From Aptenodytes patagonicus (Eukaryota > Chordata > Aves > Sphenisciformes > Spheniscidae): 64,000 bases of DNA. A program made the position numbers and the translations under genes. The notes below the pieces were generated by a model, which made no database searches, was not told the DNA's origin, and saw only the letters and a list, made by a program, of their open reading frames with translations. The stretch is from assembly GCF_965638725.1 (NCBI RefSeq), contig NC_134963.1, forward strand, positions 17,202,501 to 17,266,500, in the 5' to 3' direction. How positions within the stretch are numbered: position 1 is the first letter of the stretch; each line of letters begins with the position of its first letter. This document shows, piece by piece, positions 25,630-37,775 of this stretch.

Positions 25630-28600
25630 TCAGCGGCCCATGGCACAGCTATAGCTGTCCAGCTCCTGGGGGCTGCTCCCCTCCTTTGGGGAAGTGCTGC
25701 AGCCTGGGGGGCTGGTGGGGCTCATCCTCCGGCAAGGGTAGCCCTGGTCCGCGCTCTCCCTCCGCCAGCCCATGGCCTGGTCAATCATCTCCAGGCGGAG
25801 CGCGGGCAGTAGGCCCAGGTTCCTGGGGTCAGCCCTGGCCAGGGGGTTCTCAGCAGAGATGCACCGGGTGCTGCCCTGCTCCTGCACAGTCTGGTAGAAG
25901 GAGCTGCCTTCCTGGCTGTCAGCTGCCCGCCCTGGCTCCTTGGCTTTGGCTCCGTGGCGCCCTGGCTCCTCCTGGGGCAGGTGGATGGTGGGGATGTCCC
26001 TGGGGAGGCCTTGGCGGCTCTGGGGTGAAGGGCTGCGGCTTGTACCCCTGTCCCGGCTTGACGGCCGCAGGATGAGGCCCTGGAACTTGGCCAGGCTGGG
26101 GCTTCGGCTCCGGTGCCGTTTCATCTTGCCTGGGCTGGGGCTACGAGATTTGGGGGCCAGCAGGACAAGCGTGCTGTCATCCTCCTCTTCTGAGCTGCTG
26201 CCTGAGCTGTCCGTGGGGCTGCTGCCCTCCTCTGACCTGGGCAGGGAGATCTGCACCCCTGCATCAGCACTGCTGGCTGATCCTCACAGGGGGCTGTGGG
26301 GCACTACAGCAGCTGGCCTCCTCCAGCCAAGCACCCCTACACCCATTCCCCTTGCCTCCCTCAGCCCCTCACCCTCGCCTCTCGGCCATGCTGACCTGGA
26401 AGGGCTCAGTCACACCAGCAATGCTGCTGGAGGTGTTGCTGTAGTATCCAAGGATATACTCGCCCTTCCCCTTGGGCAGCGCCTCCTCTGAGAACATCAC
26501 CTGCAGCACAGAGACAGCTGATGGGCACCAGGGCTGGGCACAGGGGTGCCCCCTCCCACCTCCAGCCCCAACTGAGAGCAGAAATCCCCGATGCCAGCAC
26601 AGTGGGCCTGCCTAAGGCTCAGCACAAAGCAATAAGGAGGTGCCCTCCTTATTTTGCCCCATCAGGGCCCTCACAATGGGGCACACGTGTCCAGCAAGAC
26701 AGCAGGGCTGGCCCTAGCTCACCTGTGCGCACAGTTGCTTCTCTAGGCAGCGCTCTCCATCATCACTCCTGGCCCAGACATAGGACACATAGTCTTTAGG
26801 ATGCCGAAAGCCCACCTGTGTGCACGTACATGGGAGAACACAGGTGAGTGGGGGAACATCAGCCTTGCTTTAGCTCTCCTCTCACTCAGCCCCCTCTCCT
26901 TGCACAGGGGGACCAAGAGCTGCCTTCCACCCACCCAGCAGTGCCCTGGCCCCCAGCCCCCCAGGAGTGCCTGTGGGGCCCACAGAGCAGGAGGGAGAGG
27001 GAACTGCTGGATCTGAGCCTCCTGAAAGGGCCAAATCCTGCTGCTAACTGCCAGGGCCTCCCAGGGGAAGAGAGAGCACAGAGCACAGGTCCATGCCATG
27101 CACCCATGTCCACTGGTGGGAGGTAGCTCAGAAGGGACCTTGCGGTGCCATGCAGTGCTCCCCACTCCCTCCAGGCCCAGCAGCCCCTAAGCCCCTACCC
27201 GGTAGAGTCCTATCCAGTCCCAGGAGCTCCGGTGGAAGCCAGCAGCCATCTTGTACCTGACAACTGCTTGCTCAGGCCTGCTCCATTCGTCAGCCACATA
27301 AATCTCGACTGGGGGCTTGTCTGCCTTGGAAGCAAACTATCAGAGACATACATGGTGAGCAAGGGCATGCCAAAGAGAGCTGCCCCTGCTGCCCAGGGCA
27401 CCCATCTAGCACTGGGCCCTCACACATACACCACCAGCAGCCCCCAGCCACAGTGGCAAGACAGCTGAGCTTGCCAAACAAAAATAAAGTAAGCCCCGCG
27501 CACACTAGCTGGGCATCTCACACCTGTAGCTCCTGCCTGTGTGCCCAGTGGCCCTGGACGGTGCTTACCTGCACTGCAAAGATGGCAGCTACCGGCTTGT
27601 GGTCACTGACAGTGTACTCCATGTGGCTGCAGTAGCAGAGCTGGCTCACCGACAGGATGCCCCGGCTGGGCCGGCGCCTACCCACACCAAGCCCGACACT
27701 GGGAGATTTGATCTTCCAGAGGATGCGGTCGGTCCAGGCAGGTTTTCGCTTCTTGGCACTGCAGGGCACAGAGGGGCATCTCTTGCCTGGCAGGGGGCAG
27801 TGGGCTCCACCCCAAACTGCCTCCCCCTGGCACTACGGCACACAGGGGATGCGGCTCGTCTTGGCACACAGCTCAGTGCAGCTGCAGGGACAGACCTGCG
27901 CTGGCACCAGCACAACAGTTGTGTCCCAGCCTGCCGTGCCCAGTCCAGCCCATGCCCGCCCCAGCATGGCTCTCCCCATCCATCCGCCCCTGCCCCACCA
28001 GCACCCGCCCTGGCTCTGAGCCCCAGCCACTCCTGCATCCCTCAGCCATGCCACCCGCTCCCAGGCCCAGCACATGCTTGAGCTCTGCTCTCCTACCTGC
28101 TGTCATACTTGTTGGTGCCCACATCGAACTTGAAGGTGGGTGGGAAGTTCAGGGGTCCCTCCTGAAAGCCACTGAGGACAGGCCAGGTACTCTTGGCAAT
28201 GTTCAGCTGTGGGAAAGAGAGCAGGTTGAGGAGCACACCAGCCCCCATGGCCAGACCCCTTTGCAAGCCCCCCAGGACCCCTCCACCCCCAGCACAGAGT
28301 CATCCCTGCCCCATTGCTGCCAGCCCCACACAGCTCTCAGGGTTTGTCCATGCTATGCAAGCAGCAAGTCCATAGACCCAATGCCCCCAGCTCTTCCTAG
28401 CACACTGATAAAGGAAGCATGTGCCCAACTCCCATAAAGACCATCCTAGGACAGTGCTGCCCCTTCCCCCAGAGCCAGGAGAGCCGGGGCCCTTTGTGCC
28501 CCATGGACAGCAAGGGGACATGCCCTGTCCCACAGCTGCACAGGCAGTTTTGGCAAGAGCCAAATGCCACTCAGGGCCCAGCTGAGGCTCAGCAGCATGT

Positions 28601-31600
28601 CCATCCCTCTCACCTGGTCCTTCTCCCAGAGCTGGCTCAGGATGTTGCTGTCAATGGCGTACTTCACAAAGCGGATGTCTAGGCTCTCGATGCGGAAGTT
28701 GAGATCCCCAAACCAGAACACAAGGCTGTGGGTGGGAAGGAGGGCAACAGGCTGGAAGGGCTGAGGCTACAGGAGCCAGGCAGTACCACAGGGGGAAGAC
28801 GTCCTCAGCCTGTGGGCAGCCTCAGCCTGCAGCACAGGCGCTCTCGGGAGCACCAGTGCAGGTCAGCACTCAGCCAACCACGTGGCCAGCTGCCAGCCCT
28901 GCCAGGATTGCTCAGGTAGGACCAAGCACCATTAACCACACACGCCTGACTTCCCTGGGCAGAAACTGAGGGTGGAAATTTCCACCGTGAGGCACCTACC
29001 AGAGTCAGACCACACAGCCAAGACACTGGGGTGGAGCCAGGCCCTCCACCTCACCAGTCCCAAACCCCAACAGCACCAGTATGGCAGGAGCTGCACCAGG
29101 CCTGGATGTGCCCCAGGGGAGACCAAGGACCCCTCTTAACACCTACCCCACCATGCTGGGTCCCCACTGGGGCACAGGACAATTTTGCAGCTCTGCAGGC
29201 AAGACCCCATCTCCAAGCTGTGCTGGGATTCAGAGGACAGACCCCAGACCCTATCTGGAGGCAGTCAAGGACAGAGGCTGGCACTAGAGCCCTGGCCCAG
29301 ACTGGGAAGCAAAGTGGTGGGGTACGCACTCATGGTCCAGGATGCCGCTGGCCACACGTCCCTCGAACTGCTGCATGTGCAGTATGGTGGCAAAGTCCTC
29401 CTTGCGCTGCTCCGCCTTCTCCAGGTGCGCTGGCAGGTGGCAGTTCAGGAAGCAGACCATGTGGCCGAAGATGGAGAGACGAACACTCACCCCACCCTTG
29501 TTGCCCTGCACCGAGAGGATCCCATGACTCCTCGGGAAGCCAGCCCCTTGCCACCTCCCCCGGGGCCACACTCACCCAGTAGCCTCCCAGCCCCGTCCTC
29601 GTGCAGTCTGTCTGGATGTCCTGCAGGAAGGGGAGGTGGTAGTACTTGGCAAATACCAGTAGGATCACACCTTGCATCCGTACCGTGCTGACCTGGAATG
29701 GGAGCAGAGGCTGAAGCAGGATGGTAGCCACAGCAGAGCCCATAGGGGCAGGGACAGCTTCCCCCACCTCCAGGCCACAGGGGCAGCACCTCCATTCTCT
29801 GCATGCCCCCCCACCTTGCAGATGACTAACAGCACGTTTAGTTCAGAGACTATGCACACCCTCCTGAATACTGACAGCTGAGATGAGCCCAACAATGCTA
29901 AGGCTCATGTACGTTCTGGGGCAAGTGCCCTGGGGAGCTGAACCTGCCCTGGGACCCACAGGCTACTGCCAGAAGCACAGGCTTGTTCCCACATTCACCT
30001 CCTCACCCTGGTGCAATGCAGCAGGCAACAAGAAACGTCCCCAAAGCACCACAGGGGAAGCCTAAGGCACAGGAAAGGGAGCAGGGTGGCACAAGCTAGA
30101 CAGCACACTGTCGAGACGCACCGCTAGCCCCCAGGTCAGCCCCCACATGCCGCTTGGATGGCTGCAGTCTGTCCCTCCAGCCAGCTCTCCCACCACACCT
30201 CCTCCCTCTGTCCCTGCAGTCCAACTCTCCCTCCCCGTGGTCCACCTGCCTGGCAGGCAGAGAGGGAACACCAGCTGCCCAGCCCCTTTGGGACCTCCTT
30301 ACCAGGACAAAGTGGAAGGGGCTCAGCACATCCATGAAGAGCTCGCTCCACTGATCTGTGAAGAGGGCATCCTTCAGGCGCTTGTTTATCTTAGAGTTCA
30401 CCTCTTGCAGCCTGGGAGGAAAGGGACAGGTTCCTCAACCACACCAGGAAGGTGTCTGTGTCCCAGCTAGTGAGGGCTCCTTGGGAGAGGTGCCAAAGCA
30501 CAGTGCTGGGGAGCGGGGCCAGGGCAGGAAGGGCAGTTGAAGGGAGGACCCTAGGTTCAGAGCACAAACCAGCCATATCCTTGCTCCAGCGACGCTGGGC
30601 CATGTGCTAGCAGAAGGCACAAGTGGCCCTGAACCCACGAGGCCTTGGCCCTTTCTAAAACAGGAGCAGTTCAGCTGCACAGGGCTGGGCAGCAGTCTAA
30701 AGCCTATCTCTAGGTGCAAGAGGGGCTTATGGGACATTTCAGCTGCATTGGTCTCTACAGAGAAGCCAAGTCTCACTGGTACTTCAGCACAGGGTGTCCA
30801 GGTGCATCCTAGCCACCAAGCCCAGAGCAGCAGCAAACAGAAGGTTAATAGTGCTCTTCCCGTCTCAGCAATTAGTGAAAAGAGGGAAGGAGAATGTCCA
30901 CAGAGAACGGCAGAATCAGGAAACGTCTTGCCCAAAAATATCAAGTGCTCAGGGCGCGAGGACACGGGTCAGAGGAAGGACGCAGCCAGGCAGAGACGCC
31001 CTGGAGGTGGGGAGCAGCAGGACACCCTGCCCCCGCCAGGACACAGTCCCAGCAAGTCCCTTGCTGTCAGCTACACCTCCTGCCCCATCCATCCAGGCTT
31101 GGGTCTACGACCTCTACAGCCCCACATAGCCCCATCCCGCTGGTCCACAAGGCCGAGGGGACCAAGAGACTGGCTCCAACACAGCATAGTAGCTCCAGCA
31201 GCCTCAGTCTTACACCACTCCCTCCCTGGGGCGAGGAGCACTGGGGGAGTCCCTGGGAGCCTCGGGGAGGCAGATCCAGCTCTTCCACCTCACGCCCACG
31301 GGCAGAGGCTGCTTCTCGCTCCCTGTGCAAAGGCAGCATGTCCCTGGTCTTAGCAGGAATTCACACATACCATGGCAAACCTCAAGGGATCAGTTTTCCC
31401 TTAGACTCCGGCAGAGCTTGCCTCGCCAGCCACACCAATAAAGCCTTACCACACTGACACGGCGCTGCCTTGCCAGCAGTTAAGTGTTGCCAGGGGCACG
31501 GAGCCAATCCAGCTGTGAGAGAACAGCAGATTTGTGCCCTTGAGGCCTGCATACCATGGGCAAAAGCTGAGATGTGGAAAACGCTCCCAGAGGACTCCAG

Positions 31601-33852
31601 CAGGCGAAGTTAAATGCCTCTACAGACCTGACCCCAGGACTGCCAGGGCTCACAGCAACAGCAGGGCTTGCCGAAGCCTGGCTCTGCACAGCATAGCCAG
31701 CTACAGGCTCTTCGAAGGTTCAAGGCTACTCAGGATTCAAGGGTTTCAGTTCCTCTTAACACTCCCATTTTACTAGGAGCCGATTCTCCATCACCTTTTC
31801 TGATATTTTACTGCTTGCAATGCACACCCCTCCCTGCTCAATATGCCCTGGGGAGGCTGGGGCTGCAGCTCTTCCATTCCCCACCCCCCAGGGCTATGGG
31901 GATCCCAAAAAGGGATGTGGCAGAGCAGGGGAGGGGGCCCTGCACCTCACCCTCTTACCCAATGGCGATCATGTCTGCATCATTTGTCTCGCCCGTGTTG
32001 AGGTGCAGCAGGGATGTCACATCGTTCGGGGGCATGGCTGTACCCACATTCCAGGTGACCACTGTGATGCTTGGGAGGACAAAGGAAGAACAGGCTAACA
32101 CTGAGGCTCAGAGGTGTTCCCTGTCCCCCCCCCCACCGTTCAGCCCCCAGCTCCACAAAGGAAGCTCTCTGCCTCCAACAGAAGTGGCCACAGCTGAAGC
32201 TTAGCCAGGGCACATACACCAGGTCCTTAACTCCCGTTTGAAGGAGACAGGTCCTCGCCTCTAAACAGCCCCAGGGTCTGCACTTCGGCGCATGGCAAGC
32301 CCCGCTGTAACCCAAGCCCTGGTGAAATTCTAGAAACCAGCACAAAGAGCCCTCATTTTCGTCACTGCCGACTGACACAGGCAGGCTGGCACAGCAGGCA
32401 GCCTGCGAGACAGGGTGTCCCTGGAAAACTGCTTCCCCTCCCTTCCCCAGGAATCATGCATCCCTCAGGCTCCTGGGGAAAAGGACCCAGATCTCAGCCC
32501 CCAGAGTCTGCCCCAGAGCACAGCCAGCCCCAAAGGCCAGGGCATCGCATGTGACAGCAGCGCTGCAAGCCCCGCAGCAGTGTCCTTCACCAGTGCAAAG
32601 CCACCATCAGTCACAACACATTAATGCCATTACGCAGCATGCACCAGCAGCCCGCGGGCTCTTTCGGCAGCACTAGGATGAGCCTCAGTCACAGGGGGCA
32701 CGTTTCAACAGCGAGGGAGGGTAGTGCCACATCATTTCCAGAGCTCAGGGACAGCGGGGGCAGATGGCACCCGCTCCACAGCCTGTGCCTCTGACAGGCC
32801 ACCCCACGCAGCACCCACTCCCCTGAATGCTGCCTGCGCAGACAGCGGGCACTGGGCATCCTTCCCCCCCGTCCCGTGAACCCTGCTTGTCCACAGCCCC
32901 TCACCCTGAATCTCCTCGAGCTGAACCATCCATAACAGGAAGAAAGGGGCAACTCCAGCCCACAAGAGGCTTCGCTCGCTGCTTCACAGCAAGGGCAGCT
33001 TCGGCCCGGCATTGCTCCCCCCCGCTCTCCCCCAGCAGCAACACATGCTCACCGGAACGAGGCGTCCTCCGGGACCCTTCCCGAGCAGCCGAGGAGCGCG
33101 TCACAGGAGTCACTGGAGCTTGGCAGGCCGATGGACCTCCCGAAGAGGGAGAGCTCCTCCGGCTCCGGTTTGGAGAGGGCCGCAGGCTTGGACAGGCCCA
33201 CCGGCCCGCCGGCAATGAACTCGCTGGAGACGGCTTTGGGCAGGCCGGCGGCCCTGGGCGAGGAGCCCGCCCAGGCCGAGATGTGGTCGCTGGACTCCGC
33301 CTTGGGGAGCATCTCCCTCCGCTCGGCGGGCAGCGGCTTCCCGGGGACGGCGTGCTCCAGGGGACCGAGCTCGGGGAAGGCGGGCCGGCCCGGCGCCGGG
33401 CCGGGTGCCGCCGGGGACGGCACGGCGGGGCGGGTCGGGGGGGCGCCCGGGCTGGGGGGCAACAGGGCCGGCAGCGGGAAGGCATGGGGCCCGCCGGCCC
33501 CCTCGGGCTGGGCCCGGCCGACCTCCAGCGGCAGGGGCTGGGCAGCCCGGCCCGGGGCGCGCTCCTCAGACCCGCCGCGCTGCGCCCCCCCGGGCCGCGG
33601 GCAGCCGTAGGAGAAGGGGTCGCAGGCGACGTCCGGCCGGGAGCTCCTGCGGGCGCCCGGGACGCCGCCGCCCCCGAGGAAAGGCGCTGTCGGGGCCCCG
33701 CCGTCGGGCTGGGGCCGGGCCGAGCCCCCGGGGCCGAAGGGCACCGGCCGCGCGGGGGAGGCGGCGGGCGCGGGGCCCCGCGGGGGGCCGGGCCGGGGGC
33801 CCGGGGCGGCGGCCAAGCCCTGGTCCGCGCTGCCGCGCCCGGCCGGCTCCAT
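25630..33852 (-). CDS. INPP5J: Inositol polyphosphate 5-phosphatase J (PIPP), 12 coding exons
   Basis: Removes the 5-phosphate from PI(3,4,5)P3, PI(4,5)P2 and soluble inositol phosphates at membrane ruffles. Exons (-): 33852-33053, 32069-31959, 30411-30303, 29692-29576, 29505-29330, 28725-28614, 28206-28097, 27758-27569, 27336-27199, 26815-26723, 26500-26396, 26250-25630. They total 893 residues (human about 1006). Residues 1-267 are a Pro/Gly/Ala-rich disordered region. The phosphatase core runs about 268-575: TWNVG (272-276), MIAIGLQEV, NKGG (381-384), NCHLPAH, FWFGDLN (441-447), WTDRI (520-524) and SDHKPV (563-568), so all catalytic motifs are present. A SKICH domain follows (about 585-690, including SWDWIGLYR). 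The tail has RSPSPG, RSRSPS and RSPSPQ, the RSxSxx motifs bound by 14-3-3 in mammals. The start codon has no in-frame competitor with family similarity; an upstream ATG at 34611 only extends through low-complexity GC. Confidence 0.93.
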
Positions 33853-34020
33853 CGGCGGGAGACCCGAGCGAGCGCGCCCGGCCCCGGGCCCGGCCCCGCC
33901 GCTCCCCTCACGGCCCGGCCCGCGCTCACCTTGCGGCCCCGCCCGGCGGCCCCGCGCGCCCCGTGATGTCAGCGCCCCCCGCCACCTGCGCGGCGCCCTA
34001 AAGGCGCAGGAGCGGCAGGA

Positions 34021-34052
<32 letters not shown>

Positions 34053-34300
34053 CCGCCCCGCCCCGCGCGCACCTGCCGCCGCCCCGCCCCCGTGACGGCC
34101 TGTGCCCCGCCCCCTCCTCTGTACCCCCCCCCTCCCCACCGGCGCGAGGAGCGGAGCGCGCGTCCGCCACGGGCAGCGGGAGGGGGCAGCCCCGGAGGGG
34201 CGAGCGGGGCCGCCCCTGCGCGTGCACGGCCGCCCTTGCGCGTGCGGGCGTGTGAGCGTGTTTGTGCGTGCGGCTGCGTGCGCGCCGGCGTGGCTGTTGT
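33050..34300. promoter_or_regulatory. CpG island over INPP5J first exon and promoter
   Basis: Very GC/CpG-rich stretch covering the first coding exon and upstream sequence, including repeated CCGCCC (GC-box) motifs and a CCG trinucleotide run. A good splice-donor motif on the minus strand at 33930/33929 (GCAAG|GTGAGC), upstream of the ATG, may mark an alternative non-coding first exon, because no usable acceptor lies between it and the start codon. Confidence 0.6.
34021..34052. repeat. (CCG)n trinucleotide repeat
   Basis: About ten uninterrupted GCC/CCG units directly in the INPP5J promoter or 5' UTR region, about 170 bp upstream of the start codon. Confidence 0.9.
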
Positions 34301-34689
34301 GTCACCGCGCGCTGCTGCGGGGGTGTTTGCGGCTGCCGGCGCACACGCGCGCTCGGGGCAGCTGCGTGAGGTGCCGTGTGTGCAGCTGGTGGTGGGGCTG
34401 CGCGTCTACCTGCGCGTAGTGCCGCGCCCCTACCTGCACGTAGTGCCGCGCCCCTGTGCGGCGGTGCGGGCGCGCTCGTGCGCAGCTGCTTGTACAGGCA
34501 GGTGTGAAAGCGCGCGGGGTTGCGCTTCGGGTGCATCCGCACTTGTGTGTGGCTGAAGGAGACGGGGGACCCGGTGACGCAGGGCACGGAGAGGGCAGAG
34601 GTCCCGGGCACCTCCTACACCTCAGCCTGTACCAGCAAGACCGGCCTTCAGGAGACCCAGAGCCCGGGGAGCGCTGGAGCACAACGTGG

Positions 34690-36242
34690 AAGAGGATCTT
34701 GGTGGAAGGGGACCAGGCCCCTGGGCCCTGATGGGATGGACCTGCGAGTGCTGAGGGAGCCGGCTCCTGTCATCACGAGGCCACTCTCAATAATCTGTGA
34801 TCGATCATGGCAACTGGGAGAGGATTGGAGGAGAGCAAATGTCACTCCTGTCTTCAGGAAGGACACGAAAGAGGACCCAGGGAACTAGAGGCCAGTCGGC
34901 CTCATCTCCATCCCTGGGAAGGTGGTGGAGCAGCTGGTGCTGGAACCATCGGTCCTGGAACCATTGCCAAGCACATGAACAACAAGAAAGTCATTGAGAG
35001 GAGCCAGCACAGCTTCACCGGGGGAAGTTCTGCTTGGCCAACCTGACCACCTGCTGTGCTGAAGTGACTGGCCTGGCAGATGAGGGGAGAGCAGTGGACG
35101 TTGTCTACCTAGAGTTCAGGAAGGCCTTTGACACCGTCTCCCATCAGATCCTCCTAGAGACGCTGTCGATGTACGGGCTGGATGAGCAGATGTTGAGGTG
35201 GATTGAAAACTGGCTGAATGGCTGGATCCAGAGCGTGGTGGTCAGTGGCACAAGGTCTAGTTGGAGGCCAGTAACTAGCGGTGTGCCCCAGGGGTCAACG
35301 CTGGGTCCAGTCCTGTTTAACATCTTCATTACTGACCTGGATGATGGGACAGAGTGCACCCTCAGCAAGTTTGCAGATGACACCAAACTGGGAGGAGTGG
35401 CTGATAAACCAGGAGGTCGTGCATCCATCCAGAGGGACCCCGACAGGCTGGAGAAATGGGCTGGCAGGAACCTTACGAAGTTCAACCAGGGGAAGTGCAA
35501 AGTCCTGCCCCTGGGGAGGAACAACCCCAGGCACCAGGACATGCTGGGGGCCACCTGGCTGGAAAGCAGCTCTGCAGAAAAGGCCCTGGGGGTGCTGGTG
35601 GACACCACGTTGACCATGAGTTCAGCGTGTCCTTGGGGCAAAGAAGATGAATGGTGTCCTGGGCTGCATCAGGAGTGTCGTCAGCAGGTCAAGGGATGTC
35701 GAGGAGGCACTGGTGAGGCCACCCCTGGAGTGCTGTGCCCAGTGCAGGGCTCCCAAGAGCGAGTCCAATAGACATGGACATACTGGAGGGAGTCCAACGA
35801 AGGGCCACAAAGATGGTGGACTGGAGCATCTTTCACATGAGGAGAGGCTGCGAGAGCTGGGACTGTCCAGCCGGGAGCAGAGGAAGCTCAGGGGGATCTC
35901 ATCAATCTGCATAAACACCTGGAGGGAGAGTGCAGAGAGGACGGAGCCTGGCTCATTTCACTGGTGCCCAGTGGCAGGACCAGAGGCTGTGGGTTCAAAC
36001 TGGAACACAGGAGGTTCTCTCTGCACGTCAGGAAACACTTTTTCCCTGTGAGGGTGACCGAGCCCCGGCACAGGTTGCCCAGGCAGGTGGTGGAGTCTCC
36101 CACCTTGGAGATACTCAAACGCCGTCTGGACGTGGTCCTGGGCAGCTGGCTGCAGGTGGCGCGGCTTGAGCAGGGGGTTGGACCTGATGGACCCCAGAGC
36201 TGCCTCCAACCTCAACCAGTCCGAGATCCTGCGATTCCATGA
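34690..36242 (+). mobile_element. CR1 LINE, 5'-truncated, decayed reverse transcriptase and 3' UTR
   Basis: Non-LTR retrotransposon fragment. An open frame at 35034-35771 encodes recognisable CR1 reverse transcriptase: [29 protein letters not shown] and the catalytic FADDTKLGG block. Upstream, 34700-34890 matches the earlier RT region (LGPDGMDLRVL, DWRRANVTPVF) in other frames. Downstream, the frame shifts near 35630 and continues as GVLGCIRS and HEERLRELG. The 3' end finishes in GCGATTCCATGA, the eroded CR1 terminal repeat. Stops and frameshifts mean no functional ORF2. It sits between the INPP5J and SELENOM promoters. Confidence 0.92.
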
Positions 36243-36249
36243 CCAGGGG

Positions 36250-37140
36250 GATGTGCACGTGTGCAGGTGTTTGTGTGCAGCGGTGTGTGTGGTTTGTGTG
36301 TGTGCATGCAGGGGTGCACGCTGTTTTGTGCATGCATAGCCGTGTGTGCATTCAGTTGCGTGTGTGTGCAGTCAGGGTGTGCAGTATATGCCTGTGCATG
36401 CAGCTGGGTGTATGCGTAGAGCTTTGTGTGCATGCACACACTGTTGCATGCGTGACTGCATGCGCCGGTGTATGTGTGTTTCTGTGCACTGCTGTGTGTG
36501 CTGATGTGTCTGGGCGTAGGCACGCTGTGAGCCGTTGGGGGGGGGTAGCTGTGCACAGCTCTGCCTGCCTGTTTGCGGCTGTGTGTGTGTGTGCAGTTGC
36601 ACCTGTGCACTGGTGTGTGGACTGCATATAGCTGTGTGCATGTAGAGCTCTGGGCATGCAGCTGTGTATGTGTGCGTGCAGCTGTATGTGCCGGATGGTG
36701 CGTGAGCGTGCACGGCTGTGTGCACGTGCAACTGTGTGCCATTGTGTGCATGCACAACAAGACAGCTGTGCACGCACACACCCTGTCCTGCGTGTCACCG
36801 TCTGTGCGTGTGTGTTCGTGTTTGCAATGTGTGTGTGTGGAGGGGTGGTGCATTTGCAGTATGTGGGGGGGTTGCAGTCTGTGTGTGCATTCACAGTTTG
36901 AGATGGGCGTGTGTTTGCAGTGTGTGGTGTGCACGTGTGCATAGGAGGGCGCGTCTGCAGTGTGCATATGCACGTTCGTGGTGTGGGTGCGTTTGCAGTG
37001 TGGGTATTCATGGTGTGTGTGGGGGGGGTGCGTGTATGTGCAGGAGGTGTGTGTGTGTGCACAGTGTGGGTGTGAAGGATGTGTGTGTGGGGGGGTGTGC
37101 ATGGAGCAATGTGTTCATGGTGTGTTTACGATGGGTGTGT
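36250..37140. repeat. TG-rich degenerate simple-sequence region
   Basis: About 0.9 kb dominated by irregular TGTGTG, GTGCATG and GTGTGCA runs starting immediately after the CR1 tail. It carries long spurious open frames on both strands (Cys/Val-rich or His/Thr-rich), which are artefacts of the repeat. No coding signal is seen. Confidence 0.85.
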
Positions 37141-37149
37141 GCTGAGGAC

Positions 37150-37605
37150 GTGTGCTTGTGGTGTGTGAGCGCAGTGTGCATATGAGCGCAGTGTGTGAGT
37201 GCAGTGTGTGAGCACTGTGTGTGCGTGAGTGCAGTGTGTGTGAGCGCAGTGTGAGTGCAGTGTGAGTGCAGTGTGTGAGCACTGTGTGTGTGTGAGTGCA
37301 GCGTGAGCACAGCGTGTGTGAGCACAGTGTGTGAGTGTGTGTGTGTGTGCAGTGCGTGAGCGCAGTGTGTGTGCAGTGTGTGAGCACAGTGAGCGCAGTG
37401 TGTGTGTGTGAGTGCAGTGTGTGTGTGAGTGCAGTGTGTGTGAGCACAGTGTGTGAGTGTGTGTGTGTGTGCAGTGTGTGAGCGCAGTGTGTGAGTGTGT
37501 GTGAGCGCAGTGTGTGTGTGAGCAGTGTGTGTGTGTGTGTGAGTGCAGTGTGTGAGTGTGTGTGTGAGAGTGAGTGAGTGAGTGCAGCGCGAGCGCAGCG
37601 TGTGC
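37150..37605. repeat. GTGTGAGTGCA / GTGTGAGCGCA tandem array
   Basis: Variable units built from GAGTGCAGTGTGT and GAGCGCAGTGTGT, repeated dozens of times with slipped lengths. The array ends about 170 bp upstream of the SELENOM start codon, so it forms part of the promoter-proximal region. Confidence 0.85.
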
Positions 37606-37753
37606 CCCTGTGTGAGGGCACGCTGTGTGCCTGTTGGCGGGTGCGCGCTCGCTCCGTGTGTGCACGGCGTGTTCGTGCTCGTGCTGTGGCTGCCCGCCGC
37701 GTGCGTGCGCGTGCCCGTGCCCGCCGGGGCGGGGCAGCCCGCGCGCGCGGGCC

Positions 37754-37761
37754 GTGACGTG
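37754..37761 (+). promoter_or_regulatory. CRE-like GTGACGTG upstream of SELENOM
   Basis: TGACGT half-site within the GC-rich segment 15-22 bases before the SELENOM ATG. It probably lies in or just upstream of the 5' UTR; function is inferred from the motif only. Confidence 0.3.
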
Positions 37762-37775
37762 GCGGCGGCGGCGGG

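Noticed and set aside
33049-34611. Upstream ATG extending INPP5J by about 250 codons
   Set aside because: The extension crosses the CCG repeat and GC-rich promoter sequence, has poly-Arg and no family similarity; the ATG at 33852 is preferred.
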